Positions 10,701 to 18,725 of a stretch of 21,708 bases of DNA are shown in pieces. The DNA is from Didymodactylos carnosus. Taxonomy: Eukaryota; Rotifera; Eurotatoria; Philodinida; Philodinidae. How positions within the stretch are numbered: the first letter of the stretch is position 1; every line of letters starts with the position of its first letter. Location: the NCBI GenBank assembly GCA_905250885.1, contig CAJNOQ010003031.1, forward strand, positions 1-21,708, written 5' to 3'. The translations under genes and the position numbers were made by a program. The notes under the pieces were generated by a model. It had not been told where the DNA came from and made no database searches. It saw only the letters and a program-made list of their open reading frames with translations.

Positions 10701-12086
10701 AGTGAAATTGGTATGTAGATTTAGATGATCAAATTGAGTATAAAAATTTTTGTCTAATGTTAATTAGATAAGAGAGATTCAAATTAGCCGTTGAATTATG
10801 TGTAGAAAAATAGTCTTTAGTTAACAACATCAACTCGATACGAATGATTTATTAAATCATGGAAAATATCTAGTAAATTTATCACTATTTTTTTTAGGTA
10901 AACAAGAATTATTTTATAGTGTTACTGATGGTTGGGGATATGTAGCCATTGAAGATATGATTATAAATGATGTTGAAGATCCTATTCAACAAGAAGTTCT
11001 TACATATGTTTTTAGTGAAGCAAATGCTCCCATTGTTATTTTACCACGACACATTGTTCGTGGTCTATGTAAATATTCCAATAAACTTTATTTACAAGTT
11101 ATGACACCATTTCATGCAAGTGAATTATTATCAAAAAATTCATCTGTTTTACAACGTTTATCTATTGAACAAAAATTATCTATTTTAACATATATTATTT
11201 TAAATGATCCAGATCCGGGTCTCGTATTAGAATTAGAATTATTGCCATTGGCAAATGAACAATTTGTTCAATTTCAAACAAAAGGCAATACGTTAAAAAA
11301 TGTTTATATTTTGGATAATGAAGATTATTTACAGTTATTCGCACAACAAACATATGAGCAAATATTAAAACCAACTATCAATAAACAATTATTCAACATA
11401 TTATCATCGAAAGAATTTCAAGGTAAAATAAAATGAAAGAAAGAAAATAGTTTGTGTAGAAACTGTGTTATGTAAAGGAGAGAAAGAGAGAGAGAGAGTA
11501 TGAACTATAACATGTGTGACCAATACATTTCATTTTGAAAATTGATGAAATTTAAATGCTAACTAATTTTGTTTGAGATATAATATACTTTATCTTAATG
11601 TGCAAAACTTATAATTAATCAAGTCAGAGTTGATTGTCAGTGTCCACTGTTTCTCTGTCTCCCAAAATCTCGGCTCGGTCTGATACTAAAATTTTAACAT
11701 GATAAAGAACTCTTGGGTATTGTTGTTCCATCACAGATGATTTTGATATGAAAATATAAAGTCATCTCTATGTAACAATCTTCTTTTGTTGTTTTTATCT
11801 CAGCAATATTTAAATTTTTATGAAAAGAATTTTCTCATTTTATCAACCTTGACATACGTTGAATGATAAAGTAAAATACAGATGAATCTAATTTTAGAAG
11901 ACCTTGCTATTATAGAAAGCAAAAAAAAAAAAAAAAAAAAATTTTTTTTTTATAAATGAATGTTTTAAATATTATTTTCTTTTTTTAAAAGTACAGGTGA
12001 AAGCAGAACGATTGAATTTTTTATACTCGTTTATAAAATCATTTGAAAAATATACGCCCGTCTCACTTGAATATTATAATGATTGA
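7733..12086 (+). CDS. Single-module sacsin-like (SIRPT/SRR) protein, degenerate HSP90-type ATPase, 8 exons
   Basis: Exons: 7733-7775, 8116-8489, 8551-8710, 9162-9450, 9862-10125, 10223-10710, 10898-11422 and 11992-12086. All introns are GT-AG and phases agree throughout (2238 nt, 745 residues). An in-frame TAG directly precedes the ATG. Residues 15-72 are a low-complexity linker (Q5, Thr- and Ser-rich). From about residue 73 the order follows the sacsin repeat. Residues 99-115 align with the family ELIQNADDAGAT helix. After that come EFSVYQGPALCV with EQQWEEYF (family QGPAL...EEDW), SSGSRVVYFDP (family SGDYLVILDP), DQFKPLEYF, and SFAGTIIRLPLR (family FKGTLFRFPLR). The C-terminal half carries MPDI, a W-G-x-V-A-x-E-D segment, APIVILPRHIV, and LLPLANEQFVQF (family LPLADGSFV). 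Human sacsin is a co-chaperone of roughly 4,500 residues with several such repeats plus UBL, J and HEPN domains; none of those extra domains is seen here. Key ATP-site residues are replaced (see findings), so ATP hydrolysis is unlikely. A role as a protein-binding scaffold is inference. The start exon is the least certain part. Confidence 0.75.
8116..8288 (+). other. Low-complexity linker in exon 2 (poly-Gln, Thr/Ser-rich)
   Basis: This stretch encodes G-G-G-I-G, then five Gln, then a run dominated by Thr with two Asp, then PPSSP and five Ser. It is likely disordered and separates the short N-terminus from the folded module that begins near residue 73. The repeats are codon-diverse, so this is not a pure DNA microsatellite, which supports real coding. 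Confidence 0.65.
8347..9224 (+). other. Degenerate GHKL (HSP90-like) ATPase region of the sacsin-like protein
   Basis: This covers roughly residues 92-213, across exons 2 to 4. In active family members the first helix reads E-L-I-Q-N-A-D-D-A; here residues 103-111 read T-L-I-H-Y-G-D-V-L. The catalytic Glu and the magnesium-binding Asn are therefore replaced, and the second Asp and the Ala are changed as well. The family glycine box (GRFGIGFNS before VYHITD) corresponds to residues 179-187, QQNSTKIAS, followed by FFHCSD: the glycines are gone. Structural landmarks such as QGPAL and the downstream SG...DP strand remain. The alignment was made by eye from knowledge of the family. Confidence 0.6.
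8788..9022. mobile_element. Small non-autonomous element with terminal inverted repeats, in intron 3
   Basis: The left end reads TTAACCCTGATCCGTCCACTTGA (given in two parts: TTAACCCTGATCCG at 8788-8801, then TCCACTTGA). The reverse complement of the right end (9001-9022) begins TTCAACCCGATCCG and continues ATCACCT. The two ends match over about 20 bp with one small gap and a few changes. The interior is richer in G+C than the flanking intron and has no coding potential on either strand. Size (about 235 bp) and structure suggest a MITE or similar. No clear target-site duplication was found, so the exact limits are uncertain. Confidence 0.45.
11477..11498. repeat. (GA)n repeat in intron 7
   Basis: An imperfect GA/GAAA run shortly after the donor of the last intron of the sacsin-like gene. 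It is simple sequence. Confidence 0.8.
11921..11951. repeat. A21/T10 homopolymer palindrome in intron 7
   Basis: Twenty-one A followed directly by ten T, about 40 bp upstream of the last acceptor. In the transcript this can fold into an A-U hairpin near the 3' splice site. It is also the kind of tract where sequencing length is unreliable. Confidence 0.85.
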
Positions 12087-12098
12087 TAAAGTTAAAGA

Positions 12099-12104
12099 AA
12101 TAAA
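12099..12104 (+). terminator. Polyadenylation signal AATAAA
   Basis: A canonical hexamer begins 13 bases after the end of the TGA at 12084-12086. It supports 11992-12086 as the last exon and implies a very short 3' untranslated region. Confidence 0.65.
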
Positions 12105-12315
12105 GATCGTCAAATCGTCAAAATAATGATTTATTTTAAGAATCATCAACTGAAAGGAAGAAAAGATTAATAATAATAGAAAAATGTCTCTAAAAGTTAT
12201 TTAAGCGAAAAAAACAAATTTGTTATTTTCCATATCATTTCTTGTAAATGATACACGATCTAGAAATTTGTGTCGTTAAGAATGTTGTATAGTGCAAACA
12301 AACAGTAAGAGAGTA

Positions 12316-12369
12316 GGATGTTTATTAAAAAAAACATCCGTGTTTTTAGGTGTAAAAAGCACTTACACC
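12316..12369 (+). other. Two adjacent short hairpins
   Basis: First hairpin: GGATGTTT (12316-12323) pairs with AAACATCC (12332-12339). Second: GGTGTAA (12349-12355) pairs with TTACACC (12363-12369). A GTGTTTTTA...TAAAAAGCAC pairing overlaps the second hairpin and would exclude it. Function is unknown; short hairpins like these arise often in AT-rich DNA. Confidence 0.35.
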
Positions 12370-12651
12370 ATTTTATATTTGTATTTAGGGATCTTTTATT
12401 TTTTTTTATTCTCTTGTCAAACTTTTTATCTATTATTTCTTCCTTTTAATATAATATAAATAATGTTTTTTTTTTCTTCTTCTGATGTTTATATAAAAAG
12501 AAACAACTTTCTTCTTCTTTCTAGTGGTTTTCTTTCCTTTTGTTCTTCTGGTGTGTGTATGATGGTGATGGTAGTTGTGGTGGAACTGCTGTAGTTGATG
12601 TTAATCGTAAAAGAAAAAACGAGTCATGGTTGTTTAAAAGAAATATTGTGA

Positions 12652-12669
12652 AACACACACACACACACA
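12652..12669. repeat. (CA)n microsatellite
   Basis: About nine uninterrupted CA units upstream of the candidate start at 12976. Confidence 0.9.
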
Positions 12670-12975
12670 TATAAATATAAGAATTATGGTAGAAGGAAAA
12701 GAATAAGAAATAGAGAGAAAGAAAAGTGTACTATTGCTGCCATGCAGGCATACAATGAATTAGTTTATTTAGACTGTAAAAAGAAGAAACGAAGCAAAAA
12801 AAAGTTCTTAAAAAAAAAGCAGAAAAAATTGGCGTGTATATAGATGCAAACTATCCCACTACTTTCTCTCTCTCTTTGTATGAGCGGTCTGTGTATAAGT
12901 GATGATCGAAAAGAAGAGAATACGATTTTTTAAGAAAGTTATTGAAATATAAATATAAAAAAACGAATAAATACT

Positions 12976-13084
12976 ATGTATCGACACCTTTATTCTGATC
13001 GTTATTCACCATTACCGGATTACCATTCAACAAGTAATCAAAAAAATTGGCAATCATCATCATCATCACCATTTTTACAAACAG
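12976..13084 (+). CDS. Candidate first coding exon of an unrecognised gene (Ser-rich N-terminus)
   Basis: The ATG opens 36 codons beginning MYRHLYSDRYSPLPDYHS and ending in a run of five Ser and PFLQT. It ends in phase 1 at ACAG|GTAAAA, the same donor type as the last intron of the sacsin-like gene. Codon choice (TCA, CAA, TTA) matches the assigned gene. The product is not recognised. Possible continuations in phase 1: 13325-13383 (19 codons then TAA after TTTTTCAAG), which would make a 55-residue protein; 15946 onward (a short frame ending in TAA); or 16901-17080 with 17278-17390. The sequence does not decide between them. Confidence 0.45.
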
Positions 13085-14029
13085 GTAAAAAATAAAAAAA
13101 TAAAAAAAATAAAATAAATTTTATTTGCTTAAATAAAAGAATGAATAAAAGTTAACAAACAATATAAAACCTTAGTTGAAAACTCTATTCTCTTAGTTAG
13201 ATTTAATAAATAGTTAAAGTGCATTAGTATGTAATTGATACATATCTAAAATAGAATTAAGATGAATAACTTTTGTGACATTCTATTTTATTATTTTTAA
13301 CCTACAATTTGACTATTTTTCAAGGTACCAAATATCAATTAAATACATCTTTACATGTTTTTTATGAATTATTTTCAAATTAATTTAACAGATTGTTATA
13401 TAATGTAGAAATAATCTAGTTGAAATAGAAGAAATGAGGACAATAGAAGGAATAATACGTTTTCTATAGGATAAAAATATGCTTATGTTATACTGATGAT
13501 TGCCCATTTGTCGTTGATACGTCATTATATATCAAGGAAAATGTCTTCGTTTCATAACATAAGTTTAGCAAAATATTCTATTTTAAAAGTTGATAAGGTA
13601 CTAACTCATTTTAAGAATTTTAATATGTATGACCATGTGTTGTTTTTTAAAGATTGTAAATAGGTTACTAAAATGCTCGTCCTCTTACGATGATGCTTAC
13701 ATTTCGATAATTATAACAAAACTATTGTATAACAGACTGTTACAAAGATGCGAAAAATACAAAATGACATTTTTCAATTCGTTTTATTGATCATTATGTC
13801 GCCGGTTTTGTTACATATATTGAATAGAATAGATATTTTTTGTTTCTCTATTTCTATTGATCAATTGAGGATTGAGGTATCAATATTTTTGATCACTAAA
13901 AAATAAGACTTTTAATCATCAAAATTTATTAGTAGACAAAAAGAGAATATAAAAAAAATATATACAAGAAGAAATATGAATAGAACAGGACAAAAAAAGG
14001 CTATACGAATTTTTTTTTCGGATGATTTT
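13085..14029. other. AT-rich stretch, probably intron
   Basis: No supported coding sequence apart from the optional short terminal exon at 13325-13383. Stops are frequent in all frames and there are no repeats of note. Confidence 0.45.
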
Positions 14030-14720
14030 TACGTTTTCTCTTACGCAATGGTTCACAAAACGAGTTTTCTCCATCATCTGATACATGTTGAATAAAATGG
14101 CTAATCTAACCGAGTGTGTTTCATTGCTGGACGCGTATAAGATATAAGTCGAGGGGGACAAAACTGATTTGAGGATTTTGAAGATTTTAAAAGATTTGGA
14201 GAGATTTTACAGATTCAAATCAGTTTTGTCCCCCTTCCAAATCTTTTAAAACCTTGTTCAAATTCCTCCAAATCTTTTGAAATCTTCAAAGTCCTCAAAT
14301 CAGTTTTGTACCCCTTGATATAAACGGTGACACTAACCAACATGATGTCTACCGTGCCACAAAATCGTCAGCTGATATCCATTGACCAGATCACTACATA
14401 CCCAATCAAACTGACGTTGTTATTGTTGTCGTGGATGATGGAACAACTTAAAATGTCTTAAACCAATGTAAAATATCAGATCAATTTATATTTACTGACT
14501 ATTTGTAACCATGCAGCTTCGTATCATGAGATATATTTGTAACAGTAGCAAAATGATAATGAAATGCGTGCCTCTGACCAATCTTTTAGCATCGGTTTCG
14601 ATTTCCGAATGAGTGATGGTAAACGTGTTGTAAGATTGCGTCCTTCTTGTTTGTGTACATGTACATTTCTGAACATGACGGGCACTGATTGTGGATTACT
14701 ATCCGACATGACTATTTGAA
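14030..14720 (-). pseudogene. Decayed minus-strand coding relic, frameshifted and interrupted by an insertion
   Basis: This patch is richer in G+C than its surroundings and carries several minus-strand open pieces in different frames. The first (14709 down to about 14570) begins MSDSNPQSVPVMFRNVHVHK and runs on to MLKDWSE. After a frame change comes HAFHYHFATVTNISHDTK and then a stop (about 14570-14508). Near 14440-14375 is a piece reading QFDWVCSDLVNGYQLTILWH. After another frame change, a hydrophobic stretch (VDIMLVSVTVYI) runs into the fold-back insertion at 14141-14323 and resumes as LYASSNETHSVRLAILFNMY and further. Omitting the insertion plus one copy of its flanking 7-bp repeat leaves the last frame open across the site. 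The family is not recognised; a host gene or a transposon protein are both possible. Confidence 0.4.
14141..14323. mobile_element. Fold-back (MITE-like) element with 7-bp flanking direct repeat
   Basis: GATATAA occurs at 14141-14147 and again at 14317-14323. Between them the left arm (about 14153-14199) is the inverted complement of the right arm (about 14269-14314), over roughly 45 bp with few mismatches. A middle copy of the arm (14215-14236) repeats the right one (14295-14316) with one mismatch over 22 bp. It also pairs perfectly over 20 bp with the left arm (14153-14172). The element has no coding capacity. The flanking repeat fits a target-site duplication, and the insertion lies in a decayed coding relic. 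Confidence 0.6.
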
Positions 14721-16725
14721 TTTCAAAAGAACAAAACAGATACTTTCTACACTTGAACGACTATTTTGTACAGTTTTTTTACATCTGATCAACGATTGAG
14801 TAACAAATATTAGACTGTAATTTTGCGTAATCTTTCGCTTCATCGTACGATCTAGCTGTGTGTAATAGGTTTCATTCTTACTTCGACATTTTTTTTTGGT
14901 GGTATCGTGTACAGTTTAGGGACAAAACCATTATGATCAATGAAAATCAAGAGAATTCTTTTTGTCTACTAATTAATTTTGTGATTAAAACACATTTTTC
15001 TGTTAAAGTTGTGTGATATCTCGTCTCTAATAAACCGAAGAAAAAAACAAACAATCGATAACAATGTCACAAGAGATTCATATTTTCAATTGACTAACTA
15101 ATCATGGAAAAAATAAAAATAAATGTTATTATTGAAAAAAGTGTATATTAATGGTGAACAAAAAAGAAGAAAGTTTTTTTTGCTCTGATACACCGAATGA
15201 TAATATTTTTATCATAAATCTAATCTCAATATATCACATCTTTTTTAATAGATCAGTCACGAAGTATCGAGAAAAGAGAATCTATTTCTTTCAGTAGAGA
15301 GAAAGAGAGAGAGGGAGAGAGAGAATTAAAAATGATGGTTTGAAAGATATATCTTGACATTAATGTGACATGTTTCCATGAGAGAAAAATTATCATCTAT
15401 TTCAAGTCAAATGAGAGTACAACGAGTAATGAGAACGATAGTTCAATTTAGAATTAGTTACAAAAATCAAATTATATCATAATATAGTCAATTTTATAAA
15501 TATTAGACATTATTTTATTGTACAAATGGGAGAGAGATAATTTAATCAATAATCATCATTTGATACTAAACATCTATATTCTATGTCAATAAAAAAAGTT
15601 TCTGTAGTAAAAATTTAAAATTTTATGACAAATATAGCGCTTGATTTTGATTAACAGTTTGTTACCTGCTATTTAAATATTGACTAAGAGAAATACAGGT
15701 CACTTTTTTTCTTTTTTCTAAAATTATTGACTTCAATTCATAGTGAGAATGCGCGCTCTCTTTGTGTAATACATGTTATCAACCTTGTGTATGTATGTAT
15801 ATTAGTATACATGTGGCTTTATTCATACTTGTTGAAAATAAAAATGTTTTATAGATGCTTGATAATGATTATAATATGTAATTGATTTATTATCTCTATT
15901 ATGCTATTTACGAACTTATGAGGTTAAGTATATTAATTATTTTAGACCCTAATACTATCAAAACGATCATCGTATCACCATCGTTATTTCAAGAACACAT
16001 TTGTCAATAATACATACATACACATCCAAGGTTAACTCTTGATTGAATAGGGCTCAAGGTGTAATATATCTCAATAGGTTTTATCGCCTTTTTCTCTCAT
16101 CATGCAGATATAATTAATTTGTATCATTAACCCATTTACAAATATTTAATCTGAAAAGAACAGAGAATGGGGAGAGAGAGTGAGAGAAAAATTTATCACC
16201 CAAATCTAATATAAAAGTCATGTTTATTTTTAATGAACAATATAATTATTATCTTAAATAGAAATTTTAAGGATTAGTGATTTTATGAAAGAAAGGTGGT
16301 GTATAAAATGATACCATATGACAATCTTTCAAGGTCAATAGCTTCCAGATCTATTTTGAATCATTTTATTCAAATTGATTGAAAAATCATAAAGTCCAAT
16401 AGAAATTTTCGGACATTCATCTGAGCGTATCTCATATTTACAGTACAATGAAGTTGTTAGTTTATTGCACAATTGTATCTAATGGGATTCTGCCGATATG
16501 ATGTATTGTTACTGTACCGTTCTTCGCTCAAATTATAGTGGACACTCGCTCCGCTTAGAATCATAGAATATATGGACAGTTTCAAGCACAATACGATTGT
16601 CTAAATGAAAATTTTCCATTGTATCAATAGATATTTGATGTGTTTTTTAACGATGCATAAATTTATGGTTCTTTTTTTTTTAATATTCAAAAATTCAATT
16701 CGAAGATTTTGGTACACCAAAACGA
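14721..16725. other. AT-rich non-coding stretch
   Basis: No supported gene. It holds GA-rich microsatellites (15295-15324 and near 16170). A short phase-1 frame after ATTATTTTAG at 15945 reads PNTIKTIIVSPSLFQEHICQ before TAA and could be an optional terminal exon of the gene starting at 12976, but it is too short to support by itself. Confidence 0.45.
15295..15324. repeat. (GA)n microsatellite
   Basis: A GAGA-type purine run with a few interruptions. Confidence 0.85.
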
Positions 16726-16758
16726 TGTGTATATATATATATCTATATATATATATAT
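16726..16758. repeat. (TA)n microsatellite, interrupted
   Basis: Two TA runs separated by a C, preceded by GTGTG. It is self-complementary and may extrude or slip. Confidence 0.85.
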
Positions 16759-16900
16759 GACCCTCGTGTTTATTTTATTTTAAATATTCTTTTTACTACT
16801 ACTTAGATAAAAAAATAATTGAATGGCCATAGTTATTATGATGATTGCTTCGTTAATTTGTATGTTGAATTTTTTTTTATCATCATGATTGTGAGTTTAG

Positions 16901-17390
16901 TTAATTATATAGATGAACAAAGTATGATAACTATATTACAATATCTATATATCGTACTTTCACAAGATCATTTTGAACATAAAATATTCTTTCGGCATGT
17001 TATAAACTCATTTTATAGTAACGAACATATCGATGAATATAATATTATTCCATCAAAAAACTTGATGTTAATACTAAAAGGTGTACAGTTTACACACGCA
17101 CAGCAAGTGGGTTACTTTTCACACACACACACACATATATATATATATAGTGACAACAAGAAGAATCAATTTTTTTTTTATACAAGGCTGAGTTCAACAT
17201 TTATCATCTATTGATTGATATTACGTACATATATTATCATAGAGTACTCACCTTTACCCTTTTTTCTTTGTTCGCAGGCTATTATTTTCACTTTTTTTCT
17301 CTCTTTCTTTCTAAGTTACAATGTTACATTTTGAAATATCAAATTAACATTCTTCCAACATATAAATATGTAAAATACACGCTCGTATAA
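16901..17390 (+). CDS. Candidate internal and terminal exons of an unrecognised gene
   Basis: The frame from 16819 to 17214 is open for 131 codons, long for DNA this AT-rich. The most protein-like part is 16901-17080, after GTGAGTTTAG and before AAAAG|GTGTAC. It is a symmetric phase-1/phase-1 exon of 180 nt with a helical, charged composition (NYIDEQSMITILQYLYIVLS, then DHFEHKIFFRHVINSFYSNE and PSKNLMLILK). A very good acceptor (TTTTTTCTTTGTTCGCAG) lies at 17277. In the matching phase, 17278-17390 codes for 37 residues and ends in TAA, and an AATAAA lies at 17570-17575. Joined to 12976-13084 the model gives 133 residues, but that needs an intron of 3.8 kb. The donor is weak. The product is not recognised; the alternating-helix look is only faintly reminiscent of helical-repeat proteins. 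Confidence 0.33.
17120..17149. repeat. (CA)n(TA)n compound microsatellite
   Basis: A CA run passing directly into a TA run, lying in the presumed intron after 17080. It inflates the open frame with a His-Thr and Ile-Tyr repeat that is unlikely to be translated. Confidence 0.9.
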
Positions 17391-18725
17391 ACAATGACAA
17401 TGGTGGTCATTCAAAGCTTTTTTGATATGTGACTGACCATTTTAGTCTTATATTACAGAAATGGAAGCAAGAGTTTTACAAAAACATAAAAATCTGACTA
17501 CTAGAAAATTACAAATAAGAACAAACTACTATCAAAAATTTCTATAGAAAACAAATTTTTTCAATTTCGAATAAATTTTAGTTTTTGTTTCACATAGCGC
17601 ACACATTGCTGTAATTACAATTTTGAAAAAAGTGGACAAGTTTTAAGATAAATGCATGTCTCAAACATATTTTGCAGTAACATTTGATATTCCTATGATT
17701 TTCTTATCCCGTCGTCGTAGTCTGATTCGTTAAAGATAAAAATATTTGCTTATGCCATTTTGTCTCAAACGAAAGTGTTGATATATTTACGGGTCCCTTT
17801 CTAAATCTACACAACATGTATCTTACCGTCTTTTTTTTGTCATCATCAGTTATGCTTTTAAAAGTAACAAAAGGCTTTCCCTTAGATATATATTATTCAA
17901 CCATGTTCATTTTACCTTTTTTTTTCTTCAACTACACAGTTCTTTCTTGCTGTTATTCTGTTACTGTTGTGGTTATACACGCTTTTTTTTTTCCTTTTTC
18001 TATCCATTGACTTTTTCTCTTTCTCATATCACCACGAGTTCACAGCGTATAAATATACTTAAAATTAGTTTTTTTTAAAATTTTTTTTGCTAAAAAAAAG
18101 ATATATTAAAAAAGTGTCCTTTTTTAAGTTTTTCTGAAATTTGATCTCTGGTTGAAAAAAACATAGAGTAAGATATCACACACACACATATTTATATTGC
18201 TTTTCTAAAACTAAAATGAAAACAGTATAAATCATCAATATATAATTGGACAGTGAATAAAACGATAGCATACGGTTGTCGTTATTTAAGGTGACAGTTG
18301 AGTTTGATTTCAAGATATATCACTAGATATCGAGAAGAGAAAGAAAAAGATTGATAAAAAACATACAATATGATTGATTTATTAATTTCCGATAAAAAGA
18401 AAAAAAAAAAAGAAGAATACCATCACAATACCGTCGTTTCTTCTTGTTTATCCTGTCGGTGTGTGGTAGTGATAGAGAACAGATTATATATTTTTATAGA
18501 CCATCATTCACTCTCGCCGGTTTTCTTTTTTTTCGATTTCTTTCTTCTACAACATTTTTTTTTGTTTTTCTTCATCTAAAATACCCAGAGAGCAGAATTT
18601 TTTCTTCTTTTTTTTTTTTTTTCTTCAAAAAAATCTTAAATTCAAGAAATAAAAGTAAACGATGATATTACATTTAATTATTTGTCATCGTTGCTTCACA
18701 CTCAATTTAATTCAACTATTTTAAT
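17391..18725. other. AT-rich intergenic stretch, T-rich toward the right
   Basis: No supported gene. The short open frames here are Phe/Ser/Leu runs produced by T-rich simple sequence. It contains a CA run (18177-18189), T and A homopolymers near 18060-18110 and 18600-18640, and a CGATGA...TCATCG inverted repeat (18660-18690) just upstream of the next ATG. It likely includes the promoter and 5' untranslated region of the gene at 18726. Confidence 0.5.
18177..18189. repeat. (CA)n microsatellite
   Basis: A short CA run in non-coding sequence. Confidence 0.8.

Larger units (their letters stand above)
12105..12975. other. Intergenic stretch between the sacsin-like gene and the next candidate gene
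   Basis: AT-rich with no supported coding sequence. It holds paired hairpins (12316-12369), TTC-rich tracts near 12475-12520, a (CA)n run (12652-12669) and several upstream ATGs with short frames. It probably contains the promoter and 5' untranslated region of the gene starting at 12976, but no clear core promoter was identified. Confidence 0.5.

Noticed and set aside
17249-17256. Strong minus-strand donor-like site (AAAG|GTGAGTAC)
   Set aside because: The minus-strand sequence before it has stops in every frame, so no exon could be proposed.
17816-18010. 64-codon Phe/Ser-rich open frame
   Set aside because: Produced by T-rich simple sequence. No splice sites, conserved motif or credible membrane-protein pattern beyond composition.
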